Part shown: positions 47,397 to 59,342 of the stretch, piece by piece
Layout of the letters: each line of letters starts with the position of its first letter
How positions within the stretch are numbered: the first letter of the stretch is position 1
Origin: Bretschneidera sinensis
Lineage: Eukaryota > Streptophyta > Magnoliopsida > Brassicales > Akaniaceae
Assembly (NCBI GenBank): GCA_023935145.1
Contig: CM043700.1
Coordinates: 141,445,328-141,509,327 of the forward strand
Direction of reading: 5' to 3'
Length of the DNA stretch: 64,000 nt
Position numbers and translations under genes: made by a program
The notes under the pieces: generated by a model
Databases searched by the model: none
Told to the model about the DNA's origin: nothing
The model's input: only the letters and a program-made list of their open reading frames with translations

Positions 47397-48659
47397 TTAT
47401 GGTTGAGACGACTTTGAATTTAAGACGGTCGAGCTCTCTATCTGGCTAACTTCTTCATATTCTATAGCAGCAGGCAAATTAAGATCCAACAAAGGAACAC
47501 CTGATGAGACGGGTGAGGTCTCAATCTGGCTAAATTCTTCATATTCTATAGCAACAGGCAAATTAAGATCCAATAAAGGAACACCTGATTCGACAATCTT
47601 GTTTTTATCGAAAACAATACCTACACATGAAAAATGGACTTTTTTATGTCCACCAAGAGCTTGACCAGATTCGAATACTTTGTCACAAAATTGGCACTTA
47701 AAAGTCCGTTGATCTTTCATACCACCATTAGTGGCGGCGACCCTGTTAGGTTTTTCTTCATGGTCCTCTTCATAAAGCTTCAACTTCTTATTCTTGTGGG
47801 TTGCCATGTATCCTCCCCGAGCTTGTTGTGATCGAAATTGCTTTTCACCTGCATAGCACTTGTATTTACCTTTGAATCTCTTTGCTTGACTAGGGGGCAA
47901 GCAATACGTCTCGTCATCAGCATTATCCTCATCCTCATCACCATCATCATGATCATCATCACCTTCAGCTTCAGCGTCATATCTTTTTGTGCTTGTTGTA
48001 GATTTTAAAATCATCACTAATGACATAGCAGCAGTTTCAACATCAGAGTCCAAACTCACTGCTTCTGGTTGTTGGGGCTTGGATGGTAAGTTGATGATTT
48101 CCATCACTTGCGCCAAAGATTTATGGTGCCGACTTGATCTTTTCTGAGTCTTTGACGACTCAGCTTCAGTATTATCCTGAACATCATCACCTTCCCCTTC
48201 ATATCTTTTAGTACTTGTTTTAGCCTTTAAAATCATCATTAGAGACATAGCAGCAATTTCAACATCAGAGTCTGAACTCACCGATTCTGGCTGTTGGGGC
48301 TCGGATGGCAAGTTGATGTTTTCCATCACTTGCGCCAAAGATTTATGGCGCTGACTCGATCTTTTCTGAATTTTTGACGACTCAGCTTTAGTACTATCAT
48401 GAATAACAATATGATCATGTTTTTCAGGATTAGAGAAGTCATGGTTGATAGATCGAAACTTGTGAGTTTTGCTTGATGGTTCACTAACAGAAAAAGATGA
48501 ATATGGAGATTTAGGAGTTAATGAGTTGGATATCTGGGTTGGTTCAATGGGTTTTGTAGAGAGAGGTAGTAAAACATAATGGCATTTCATATGTCCGCCA
48601 AGTGCTTTGCTATTGGCAAAGCTTTTGTTACATATTTGGCATATTTTGTGATTGTCCAT
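47397..48659 (-). CDS. C2H2 zinc-finger protein with two EAR motifs (ZAT-like), copy B
   Basis: Single-exon protein of 420 residues, probably a nuclear transcriptional repressor of the plant QALGGH C2H2 class. Finger 1 is intact (C7, C10, H23, H27; KALGGH). Finger 2 (266-289) is degenerate: the second Cys is Gly and the first His is Tyr (ARGGY). Finger 3 (320-342) is intact, CQFC...QALGGHKKVH. Two EAR motifs of LDLNL (363-367, 391-395) lie in a tandem 28-residue repeat. A second internal duplication (about residues 92-160 and 168-237) repeats the AESSK.QKRSS..HKSLAQVME unit. An Asp/Glu-rich stretch precedes finger 2. It is flanked by pseudogene copy A and partial copy C. By sequence it is the only potentially functional member here; expression is not shown. 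Confidence 0.85.
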   Translation of the reverse strand: MDNHKICQICNKSFANSKALGGHMKCHYVLLPLSTKPIEPTQISNSLTPKSPYSSFSVSEPSSKTHKFRSINHDFSNPEKHDHIVIHDSTKAESSKIQKRSSQRHKSLAQVMENINLPSEPQQPESVSSDSDVEIAAMSLMMILKAKTSTKRYEGEGDDVQDNTEAESSKTQKRSSRHHKSLAQVMEIINLPSKPQQPEAVSLDSDVETAAMSLVMILKSTTSTKRYDAEAEGDDDHDDGDEDEDNADDETYCLPPSQAKRFKGKYKCYAGEKQFRSQQARGGYMATHKNKKLKLYEEDHEEKPNRVAATNGGMKDQRTFKCQFCDKVFESGQALGGHKKVHFSCVGIVFDKNKIVESGVPLLDLNLPVAIEYEEFSQIETSPVSSGVPLLDLNLPAAIEYEEVSQIESSTVLNSKSSQP

Positions 48660-48757
48660 GGCTAAAAATTACCAAAGAAACAAACTCTTTCTTTTTCTCT
48701 CTCTATTTATCTAAGTCACTCACTCTAGTCATGTGTCTTTTTCTCTCTAGTCCCATC

Positions 48758-48770
48758 TCTATATATACAC
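48758..48770 (-). promoter_or_regulatory. TATA-like box of zinc-finger copy B
   Basis: GTGTATATATAG on the minus strand, about 100 bp upstream of the ATG at 48659, conserved with copy A (43338-43347). The implied 5' leader is about 70 nt. Confidence 0.5.
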
Positions 48771-50132
48771 CTGGGAGAGTGAGCAGGGGTTGGTGGCATG
48801 AATGCAAAAGGTACAAAAGAATCTAACTCTTACCAAAATACAAAATAAAAATAAAAGTTAAATATAGTGAGCATATCTGCTACTGTCTCTTTGATATGGA
48901 ATTTATATGAATCGATTCAATGGCAATGAGTTATACAACTAAGAAAATAAAGAAGATCAAATCCTATATGTATAACTTGGAAAAAAGCAAAACAAAAAGA
49001 GAAAAGAAAGAAGAAAATAGGGATTTAGATAATCAAAATAATTTATTGTGAGGAAAAAAGAAATCAACGAATTCTGTTTAATTTAAAACCCTTTCATATA
49101 AAACAAAATATAGGTGAAAAGCTTTACATCCGTTTTTTATTGGCAAGTCATTTATCTTTATCTATTATCCAGATACGAGCTTTACTAACCGAAAATGGCT
49201 GTATACACTCTGTATAACATTCTTAAGCTAGAGATTACTTTCTTTATATGCTCAAAAAATGTTTCTATCTTTTTGGATGACGTCGATGCCACTATAAATA
49301 GTCGCACCACCGTTTGATGGTCCAATCATAATTTGACACGTCAAATATAACAAAACATAGAAATAATCATGCCACATCAATAATTAAGCAAAATCAAATA
49401 TGCTAATAAACTTATTTGGTGGCAATAAGCTAAGATAATTGTAGATTTTAATTAGGGTTTCAATATATGTGTGTTATTCATAGTTGAACTTGATTAATGA
49501 TTATCAAAGTTCAAAATGGAGGAAAAATAACAACATAAAATAGGGAAACATCGAGCATTTTTTTAGCAATGCACATGTCCTATTTGCGTATTCAGTTCTA
49601 GGTTGCCTGATACATCAAAACTTGTTGTCATAAGGAGGATATTGATGACAATTTTATCTGTTCCCATTGGGCACGGGATTTGGTGCAAAGAGAGTGGTGT
49701 ATATTTGATAATCATATATTATTACATATAATTTTATAATTGATTTTTAATTAAATTTTTGTCACTATATATGTATATATATTTTATTACTCTTATTTAA
49801 TTAGGGGAGATTATTGTTTTATTTGTCTTAACTTAATTATCTATTTTTATGATTTTGGGATGTTGTTTGTTGAACAAGTGGAATGTATATCACCGTTTTT
49901 TCTTATTATGTCTATGTATTTTTTTTTATAAAATTTTTGTATTATATAAATCAGATTCATACTACCCGATGGGTACTTGTAACCGTGATAGGGGTGGTGA
50001 TAGAGAGAGAATGTGTACACTCGAAGGGCATGGAGTTGGGTATGGAGAAAATTGTTTGTCAATGAGGAAAAGGTACCCAATCAAGCCTACCCTGTTGCCA
50101 TCCCTATAGAAGGAAAAAAAGGTTTTATACAT
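48771..50132. other. Upstream region of zinc-finger copy B
   Basis: AT-rich and non-coding. Shares blocks with the copy A upstream region. Short open frames near 49847-50109 have no family motifs. The Athila-like element is inserted at 50133. Confidence 0.45.
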
Positions 50133-51448
50133 TGATAGGTGCTTAAATATTCATATTTAAGCCCCCTTATTTACATGTGTTAAATCCTTAGTTATGTTAA
50201 TTTAGCCCATTTTACTTCATTTGTGTGTTTTACATGTTTTTATAGGGTCTTGGAAGAAAAAGAAGCACTTTTGGCACCTAAAGGAAAAAATCTGAAAATC
50301 CTGGAGCAGCTTATGGTCAAAGTGCGTAGTGCGATCGAGCGCACATGCGATCGTGCGCAAACAAGAAGGATCGAGCGCAGCAGTTGCGATCGAGTGCAAG
50401 ACGCATGCGATCGAGCGCACATGTACGGGCGTGAACAGTAAAACGGCAGAACCAGTTTTGGAAATAGAGGAGGTTTTGCGTTTTTGGAAATTAAGGTTTC
50501 CAGAGCTTGCTAGGATTACTCAAGCCCTATAAGTACATCTGTAAAGCACACACAAATCATCACTTTTTGGAGATCCTTTCTTTTATCTTTTGCTAAGCTT
50601 GGAGTTGTAAGCTTTGAGAGAGAATTGACGCCTCTTCTCTCGGGTTTATTCTTCCCTCTATGTTTAGTTTATATATGATATTTATCTTAGACAGCATATG
50701 TAACTAACTCTTTATAGGGCTCGATTGAAGCCCTAGTTATGCTTTCCCATATATTTATTCATTGATTATCTTTGCCAATAGCCTTTATTATGTTGCTTAA
50801 CTTGATTAATGCCTGTGATTATTTAAATTTCTCATATGTATGTGTATGGCCAACGTATGCATGTGGTATGGATTGGTTAGTTAGATCAATTTGGATGACC
50901 GAGTCCTGGGTCTAACAATAGTAACAAAAGATATCCACACCGAATTCTTGGGTTAATCAAAATGGGAAACTGGGAGTAGATACCATGCCCTAGGTCTCAT
51001 GTAGTTGTCGATTTCCACAGCCTTTATGCTTTCTTTAGGAACAACTTAGTAGATACCATGCTAAATCCCTCAAGAAATAAAAGAGTTAGAGTAGATACCA
51101 TGCCTAACTCATTGCTTAAGGAAATCAATAGCTTGAGGAGTAGATACCATGCCCTTAGGTTGGCAACCATTAGGTATACATGATAAGGCTAGTGCACTGA
51201 TACATTACACATTGGGAAAGTATGACTAGTGGTGGATATCAAAGCCTTATGTCTTTTTTATTATTAAATCACATTCAACAGTTATTCCTTCTTTTTACTT
51301 TGAAGAAACTAATTCTAAAACCAAACTTTACCAATCCCTGTGGAGATGATCTTGCATTCGCACACAATGCTACTGTTGACCTTGTGCACTTGCAAGTAAA
51401 ACGAGTGTGATTATTTGCTTATTTATTTAGATAAATAAGCGCGCAACA
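50133..51448 (+). repeat. Athila-like 5' LTR
   Basis: 1,316 bp. Contains five TGCGATCGAGCGCA-like motifs at 50330-50420 and repeated AGTAGATACCATGC blocks at about 50974-51150. Confidence 0.9.
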
Positions 51449-51454
51449 AGTTTT

Positions 51455-51472
51455 TGGCGCTGTTGCTGGGGA
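51455..51472 (+). promoter_or_regulatory. Primer-binding site, tRNA-Asp type
   Basis: TGGCGCTGTTGCTGGGGA differs at two positions from the complement of the plant tRNA-Asp 3' end. The nested fragment at 27812-27829 has the perfect form. Confidence 0.8.
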
Positions 51473-51639
51473 TTGCCCTAAAATTCCTTTTAGAATTAAT
51501 TTCGTTTAGTTTAATCATTGTTATTTATATATATATTTTTTATAAAAAAAAGTCTTTAATTTCTGTTTATCATCTTTATTTTTATCAAACCCTAACTGAT
51601 TTTTCTTCTGTTTCAGGCACATCAAACCCTAATAGAACT

Positions 51640-52700
51640 TTCTGTGATATTTGTGATCGATCGCAACCTTCTATGCGATCGAGCACAATTAGGGCAGAGA
51701 GCTACCCGAGCAGCAGAGTTGAACTGTTGCACTATAGCTGGTTTACCTTATTTATGCACGGACTTCAATCCCGACATTCAACAATCTTTCTCCTCAATCC
51801 CGAGCTTGAACAGACCATCCGACAAAGGCTTAGAAACAACTTCGAGGAGAACGAAGAAGAATTCGAGAACGAAGCATCAATAGCGGAACAACTCGAAAAC
51901 CAGTAACCACCTGCATGAGTACCGATGAAACAATCCTTCATCCCATGGAACCTTGATCAGCCATCATGTATTGCATATCAACCTGAGGCGGAAGGCAACT
52001 ACTACATATCTCCGCAAATATTGAGTGCCTTGACTCACTTTAGGGGTACACCTAATCAGGATCAACACTTGCATCTTCGGGAGTTCTTCGATCTTTGCAA
52101 GTTCCAGCACATCCGAGGCCTAGACCAAAAGGGAATAAGGTTAATTATGTTCCCTTTTTCCTTAAGAAATAATGCAAAACTGTGGTACAATTCTTTGCCT
52201 GTAGTTTCTATCCACACTTGGGAGGAGTTGGCTAGCAAATTCCTAAGGAAGTTTTTCCTAGCCTAGAAGCAAGGCAAATGAGGAAGGAAATTTAGTCATT
52301 CCAACAAAAGAATGAAGACCTCTTCTTCGAAACGTGGGGACACTTCAACGAGCTGCTACTCAAATGTCCACATCATAACCTGCCCCAAAATGAACTGGTA
52401 CAAGCATTTTACGAAGGTTTGAATGATACTAACAAAAGTATTGTTGATTCAGGTTGTGGAGGAGTACTGATGGAGAAGAGCAGCGAAGAAGCTATGGAGC
52501 TCTTCGAAACCCTCAGCGAACACACTCAGCAGTTCTCCTCTCGAGGTAGACATATGACTAAGGGTAAGGGTGTGTATGAGGTAAATCTGAATGGAGGATC
52601 TTCCCCTCAAATAGCTGCTGTGGAAAGAAAACTAGACCTATTTGTTAAAACCATGGCTGCTCAAAATGCTTCATCTAGCTTACCAGCTACCCCACTCTAG
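51640..52700 (+). pseudogene. Athila-like gag remnant
   Basis: The first frame (to a stop at 51904) carries two GATCGAGC-type motifs and an acidic tail. The next begins MKQSFIPWNLDQPSC and contains THFRGTPNQDQHLHLREFFDL, LIMFPFSLRNNAKLWYNSLP and TWEELASKFLRKFF, the conserved retrotransposon gag core. After a stop (52264) further gag sequence continues in shifted frames, with a C-terminal part (52419-52700) ending in Ala/Ser-rich sequence. Confidence 0.8.
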
Positions 52701-53119
52701 GTATGTGCAATATGTTCCCAATACGACCATAATACTGACACTTGTCCTTTGTATTCATCTGCAGAAACGGAACAAGCAAATTATGTGGGACCTGACAACT
52801 ATCCGTCGAAGAACAACCCATATGCAAGCACTTACAACCCTGGATGGAGAAACCACCCAGATTTCTCTTGGAACAACAACCAAAATACCCTTAACCAGCA
52901 AGGGCAGTAGAGAAACCCCCAGCCCACTGCTCATACTACTCCTGAACCAAAGAAAAACGACCTCGAAAGTTTTGTGAGACAACTGGTCAATCAGCAGCAA
53001 CAATTAATAACCTCACAAAATCAGTTCATGGAAGAAACAAGGCAATTTCAGACTGAAATGAGATAAATCACTGCGAAACATGATCAAACCATTTACAGAT
53101 TAGAGGTACAAATGGGCAA

Positions 53120-53929
53120 TTGGCCAAAGAACTGAATAGTAGAAAGCAAGGTGAGCTTCCCGCCCAACCAGTACCTAACCCGAGAGGACATCAACAACTG
53201 AATGCTGTGACAACCCTGAGAAGTGGAAAGATCATAGGCATCAATGAGCCTGCACGAGCATCTTCTGACAAAGCATCCACCTCTACGGTAAATGAGATGG
53301 AAAAGGTAAATGCACCTCCACCGTTCCCTCAAAGTTTAGTCAAGTCTAAGAAAGAGAATAAACTGATTGATATTATTGAAATTTTAAGAAATGTAGAGAT
53401 TAACATTCCTTTATTAGATGCAATTAAACAAATTCCTGCATATGCTAAATTCTTGAAAAATTGTTGCACTAACAAAAGGAAGTTCCACGAGCATGAGACA
53501 GTAGCATTGACCGAAGAGGTAAGTGCTGTACTTTTAAGAAAACTACCTCCTAAACTAAAAGATCCGAGTAGTTTTACCATTCCTTGTAGGCTAGGTGACA
53601 AGCTATTCGAGCATGCACTATTGGATCTAGGAGCGAGTGTCAACCTGCTGCCATACAGTGTATACGAGACATTAGGTTTGGGGGAGCTTCAACCAACCTT
53701 TATTACTTTGCAATTGGCTAACAGAAGCATCAAACGACCGAGAGATATCCTTGAAGATGTGTTGGTAAGAGTAGGTAAATTTATTATACCTGCTGATTTT
53801 ATAGTATTAGATATGGAAGAATGTACTATGCCCTTACCTCTCCCTATTATCCTAGGACGCCATTTTATGATAATTGCTGACACTAATATCAGTGTAAAAA
53901 AAGGGCATTGTCACTATGAAAGTAAATGA
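53120..53929 (+). pseudogene. Athila-like protease region
   Basis: A 269-residue open frame. LRSGK and EILRNVEINIPLLDAIKQIP belong to the conserved Athila segment before the protease. The protease site is ALLDLGASVNLLPYSVYETL and the flap is LPIILGRHFMI. The family typically has GRPFL at the last site, so GRHF is altered. No RT follows. Short continuation fragments lie at 53940-54260. Confidence 0.8.
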
Positions 53930-54459
53930 TGAGTAGATAGAATTTAAAATATTTAATACATTAAAATCAACCAATGATGATAATGAATATTCTAAGGTGA
54001 GCTTCATGCAAGGTGTTGTTGAGAATGTTTCTTAGGTCCATCACCCTACTACATTGGAGACCTTCCCCAACTATGAGGACACAAGATTGGACGTCAGGCC
54101 AGAGGATGACGATGTGATAAAAGACATCAATAGAACTATACACCCCATCAAGAACACATCACAGCCTTCGAGTAAGTATAATCCTCGAGCTAAAAATCCT
54201 GAATTTACTAATACTGTTTTTCCTTATTTTATTAACCAAGCACCTAGAGTGAACATGCAGTAGCTGTCAAATGCACTTGAACCACCTAATGTGGGCTATA
54301 AGTGCCCCATTCAACGGGAGTAGCACTGTATCAAGAGAGTGCCTGAGAGGTTTCATATTTGCCAATCATGTAGCTTAAGCGCCTCTACTGAAGTTAGTGG
54401 TACTGCGGCTACTAACACATGGTAAGGTTGTACTGTTCCTATTTTTCAACTGCAGTAAG

Positions 54460-54930
54460 TTTTCATTTTGCCCATGCACACTGCTTGTGATCGAGCGCAC
54501 CATTCAATGTGCTCGAGCGTACTCATGGTAGATAGTTTAGTTTTAAGTTTAAAAAAAAAATTATTCACACTCACTCACTCTCTCTTCTCTGTTCACTCGC
54601 ACCCTCACACTCGCCCTCTCCCATTACAAACCACCACTCTCACACTCTCCACACCACCATCACTAACCATCACCACTAACCATAATCACCAACCATCACC
54701 ACTAACCACCATCGCCACCATCCAACACCTACCAGCACCGTCACGTCCCCCTCCCTATTACATATTCCTTCCATACACAAGGTACTCATTTTGTTCACAT
54801 ACTCGGATTTTAATGTTTTATCGGCACTTTCGGTATAAATATACTAGTAGTCCAGTTCTATACGAGCCTATCTTTTGACTGCAGCAGACCGGGAGTATTA
54901 ACTTCTTCAGTCCAGGGCACACCCGTAGAG
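54460..54930 (+). other. Non-coding spacer with CA-rich tract in the Athila-like element
   Basis: Two GATCGAGCGC-type motifs at 54486-54522, then a pyrimidine/CA-rich, CACCAT-repetitive tract (54560-54740). The open frame across it is low-complexity and not supported as a gene. Confidence 0.5.
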
Positions 54931-55745
54931 GTGACTAGTGCCGACATAGCCGCTACTCTTCATTACTCTGACGAGTCTCCTCCAGAGGACACCAATATCG
55001 AGGAGCAGCCGGAGTCTTTTGCCCTGTCTGAGATCATTGAGGACATGTGTGCTAGCCAGTACACTGATAGGCACCACAACGCAGCAAGCCGGTCAAAGTT
55101 GCCTCGACGACTTTGGCTAGTAGACACTATCCTTCAGCGCAACATGTGCCCATTGGGGCATAAGACACAATGGAGAGACCGTTTTCTACAGACCTTATAT
55201 GCCTTCCACAGAGGTCACTGGTACTCTATTTCGGCTGTTATATGGAGCCAGTTGCATAAATTCTGGGATCATATCCATGGTCGTTAGACTACCACGGACA
55301 ATGCATGGGGTCTCTCTTTCCCATTCCTACTCTCCTATATACTCAAGAAGAAAAAGATTAAGAGGACCACTAGCGACGGACCAGTGCGAGGGTATCCCTT
55401 CTTCAAGAAGGCTCAGTGGACACATAGCCTCTCGCACATGCCTCGAGGACTCCCAGCACCCGCTCCTGCAACTGAGAGAGTTGAGGAGGATCGTATGGAG
55501 ACTAAGGCCCATGTAGTTAGGCTAGTGCGAGAGGAGGATCATTTGGACATGGGACTCATAGAATCCCAACACTTTCTAGCTGAGTTGTCCTCATTCCGAG
55601 GTGAGGTCTCTGCCGCTACCACACTCGTGCATCAGCGCATAGATAGTGTGGAGGCCCGGTTTGCATGACAAGAGGCTGTACTACAGGCTATTCTTGATCG
55701 CCTACCTCCAGCACCTAGTACCTCTTCGAATGCACCACCTAATGA
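54931..55745 (+). pseudogene. Athila-type 3' ORF remnant (env-like position)
   Basis: Broken frame between the pol position and the 3' LTR. It contains QRNMCPLGHKTQWRDRFLQT and LYAFHRGHWYSISAVIWSQL, which resemble the ORF found downstream of pol in Athila elements. A stop at 55285 and a frame change follow. The last part has a heptad-like Glu/Leu-rich stretch (55480-55660). Its role in Athila elements is not established; an envelope-like function has been suggested from position. Confidence 0.55.
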
Positions 55746-57099
55746 TCAGCAGTGAGAATGTACCCTATCTAGCTGAAGACGTTAAACTTAGCTCTCATGG
55801 GAGGCACCCCAAAGCATATCGTTTTTAATAGTTTATTTTATTTTATTATTAGTATTTCATAGTTTACTTTTCTATAACTGTTTATTATTACTTGTTTTCT
55901 ATTTTATGTTTGTTTGTCTTTCTTTTTCAATGACAAAGTGAGTGCATCCAGTTGAAGTTTGGGGGCGTGCTACGAGCTATGCCAGCCATATAGTTCTCTA
56001 TCTCCTAGGTCAGCTCCTTCTATATTATTCACACATTGGGGACAATGTGTAATTTAAGTTTGGGGGTATAGGGACACACTCACACACACACTATGTCCCA
56101 TTTTTTTTTTTGTTGCTTTTAGAGATAAATGCATGTTCATTCTGTCTAATAAAATTTTGGGTGATCTAAACAAACGATATGATTTGATTTCATTAGTAAG
56201 CTTAACACCTTGAACATATAAGCCAATAATTAAGTTTTGAACCTAGATCACTTCCTTTTAGGTATTTAAGGATTTACAAGTTTGACCTAAACAATCACGA
56301 GCACATTAGCACATAATTGTGTGGGGTATGACATGTAATTTTGATTCGTGTGTTTCTTTTGCTTGACTGTGAACCAGATGACCTATTAGATTAACATTTT
56401 GGCATAAGAAAATATAAAAAGGTTGTTATTTCTTAAAAATAAAAATGCTCATAATGATCAACAAAACAAACTTTCCTCTGAGTAACCGACCCTCTTGCCT
56501 CAGTAAGCAGTGAGTGTTACTTCAAAAGGTAAAAATTCTGATTGGTAGCATTGAGACCAGTTAGTTTTATAGCCTTTTTGACTGGAGTCAGTAAGTCCTT
56601 AGGGGTGATTTTACACCTAATGCCCTAAAACCATCTGGTTTGGGAGTCATTGGCTAAATGCTCGTTACATAAGTCAAATAGAAAGCTTAAGGGAACTAAC
56701 TTGGCAAAAATCTCACAAATAAAAGAAAAAAGAAAATCTATGCCATCTTTGTTGATTCTAATAGGAAATTTGGTGAATCTTGAGTCATCGAAACACTACA
56801 CATTAGAATTATTTGGAAACCTAATCTTTTATGTGCTAGTTCACCACACACTAAAGTCAAACTTGTGATGTCTTAAACTGCCTCATGAAAGTGATTTACG
56901 TTCAAAACTCTTATTCATTGCAAAGAAATGTTTATATTTGTTAAGCTTGCTCATGAATGCGCATCATAATTTTGTGTGAAAACCTAAAATTTTTGTGGAC
57001 AGTATGAATATTGGATCTATCTATATGTCGTTATTTTTTTTTCGTTTTAGTTTTCAGTTTTGTATTGCTAAGGGACTAGCAATATGTAAGTTTGGGGTG
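55746..57099. other. 3' non-coding region of the Athila-like element
   Basis: No coding sequence recognised; the frame at 56650-56868 has no family motifs. AAGTTTGGGG-type polypurine strings occur at about 55957, 56058 and 57089, the last next to the 3' LTR. Confidence 0.5.
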
Positions 57100-58410
57100 T
57101 GTAGGTGCTTAAATATTCATATTTAAGCCCCTTTATTTACATGTGTTAGGTCCTTAGTTATGTTAATTTAGCTCATTTTACTTCATTTGTGTGTTTTACA
57201 TGTTTTTATAGGGTCTTGGAAGAAAAAGAAGCACTTTTAGCACCTAAAGGAAGGAACCTGGAAATCTTGGAGCAGTTTCTGGTCAAAGTACGATCGATCG
57301 CACTGCTATATGCGATCGCACACAAGAAGGATCGAGCGCAGCAATTGTGATCGAGTGCAAGACGTATGCGATCGAGCGCACATGTACGGGTGTGAGTAGT
57401 AAAACGACAGAACCAGTTTTGGAAATAGAGGAGGTTTTGCGTTTTTGGAAATTAAGGTTTCCAGAGCTTGCTATGATTACTCAAACCCGGTAAATACACC
57501 TGTAAAGCACACACAAATCATCACTTCTTGGAGATCCTTTCTTTTATCTTTTGCTAAGTTTGGAGTTGTAAGCTTTGAGAGAGAATTGACACCTCTTCTC
57601 TCGGGTTTATTCTTCCCTCTATGTTTAATTTATATATGATGTTTATCTTAGGCAGCATATGTAGCTAACTCTTTATAGGGCTCGATTGAAGCCTTAGTTA
57701 TGTTTTCCCATAGATTTATTCATTGATTATCTTTGCCAATAGCTTTTATTATGTTGCTTAACTTGATTTATGCATGTGATTATTTAAATTCCTCATATGT
57801 ATGTGTATGGCCAACATATGCATGTGGTATGGATTGGTTAGTTAGATCAATTTGGATGACAGAGTTCTGGGTTTAACAATAATAACAAAAGATATCCACA
57901 CCGGATTCTTGGGTTAATCAACATGGGAAAATAGGAGTAGATACCATGCTCTAGGTCTCATGTGGTTGTCGATTTCCACAGCCTTTATGCTTTCTTTAGG
58001 AACAACTCAGTAGATACCATGCTAAATCTCTTAAGAAAGAAAAAAGTTAGAGTAGATACCATGCCTAACTCATTGCTTAGGGAAATCAATAGCTTAAGGA
58101 GTAGATACTATGCCCTTAGGTTGGCAACCATTAGGTATCCATGATAAGGCTAGTGCACTGATACATTACACATTGGGAAAGTATGACTAGTGGTGGATAT
58201 CAAAGCCCTATGTCTTTATTATTATTAAATCACATTCAACAGTTATTTCTTTCTTTTTACTTTGAAGAAACTAATTCTAAAACCAAACTTTACCAATCCA
58301 TATGGAGATGATCTTGCATTCGCACACTATGCTACTGTTGACCTTGTGCACTTGCAAGTAAAACGAGTGCGATTATTTGCTCATTTATTTAGGTAAATAA
58401 ACGCGCAACA
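57100..58410 (+). repeat. Athila-like 3' LTR
   Basis: 1,311 bp, similar to the 5' LTR throughout, with motif cluster at 57290-57381, ending GCGCAACA before TACGT. Confidence 0.9.
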
Positions 58411-58851
58411 TACGTCGATCAGTTTTTTTCTCGTTTTGCAATGCATTATTTAGAGTCATATAGAGACACTCCACCAAGCACAGGTAACTAAGATGACAAC
58501 ATTTGAACGTGTCTCCAAACCAATGTTGGTGATGCTTTCTAGTTTTGCCAAATGGTAATTTTTTTAGTTAGCAATTAGTTTTCATGACGTTAAAACCTCA
58601 ACAAGAGGGCCAATATTGTGATATTGTGGACTTAGTGTCACCCATCATTGGAAACTTGAGGTTGCGTCAACTACCATTTAGTGACACTAATTAGTTAGTG
58701 TCACAATGTGAAACTAATTGGCGATGCTCAAAGTGTTGCCATTTTATTTTTCTTCTTGTCGATGCTTTGTGAAAATCATCGTAAATGTTTTATTTTATTA
58801 TTCTATATATTATATATTAAAAAAGATTTGAATTTGTCCCTATTTCATCCA

Positions 58852-58890
<39 letters not shown>

Positions 58891-59342
58891 TTTATAAAGA
58901 TAAACATGAGATTTAATTATAAAGATGGAAAAGCCATAAACATGCGCTACAATACTTATAAAATACAAACCCGTGAAGGACAAAATTACAAACTGCATAA
59001 ACAAATTGGAAGAGACACCATTACACCTACCGCAAAACATATGAAATACCAACATAGGCCATTTTTGGTTCCTAATTTTGCCTTGAACCCATTTAAGCCA
59101 ACTTACTTTAAGTTGGCTTAAATTAGGAACCAAACATGGGCATAGTAGCATCAAAACCTAACCATAAATTAATATATCTCTCATTTGCTTTGGAGCATCT
59201 ATCCTAAAAGAAGCCTTATTGTAACACCAACATGAAACACTTAGCTAATAGTAAGACAACAACTAATTAAGAAATTTCACTAATTGTAACCATTCACACT
59301 AATTCAAAAGAAAAACGCCACTATATAACAAGAGTACAAAAT
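58411..59342. other. Flank beyond the Athila-like element, with microsatellite and foldback
   Basis: 58470-58690 matches 44265-44490 (zinc-finger upstream unit). A TA/CA microsatellite lies at 58852-58891. A nested foldback lies at 59057-59141. No supported gene. Confidence 0.5.
59057..59141. repeat. Nested foldback (22-bp and 12-bp stems)
   Basis: The inner arms TAAGCCAACTTA (59094-59105) and its complement (59109-59120) pair perfectly around a 3-nt loop. The outer arms 59057-59078 and 59120-59141 pair with about three mismatches (core TTTGGTTCCTAATTT). There is a 15-nt bulge on the left side. Confidence 0.7.

Larger units (their letters stand above)
50133..58410 (+). mobile_element. Athila-like Ty3/gypsy element lacking RT and integrase
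   Basis: Long LTRs (50133-51448, 1,316 bp; 57100-58410, 1,311 bp) start TGATAGGTGC/TGTAGGTGC and end GCGCAACA. Flanking duplications are TACAT (50128-50132) and TACGT (58411-58415), one mismatch. A tRNA-Asp-type primer-binding site follows the 5' LTR by six bases, and a polypurine tract (AAGTTTGGGG) precedes the 3' LTR. Gag and protease remnants have Athila features. No RT YVDD, RNase H or integrase motif lies between 53935 and 57100. A further ORF remnant of Athila type sits at 54931-55745. It is therefore a non-autonomous or deleted copy. Confidence 0.9.

Noticed and set aside
54468..54878. 136-codon open frame rich in Thr, His and Pro
   Set aside because: It translates a CACCAT/CTCACA low-complexity tract in the Athila-like element.
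58852..59154. Open frames across the TA/CA microsatellite and foldback
   Set aside because: Composed largely of simple repeat and inverted-repeat sequence without any recognisable domain.
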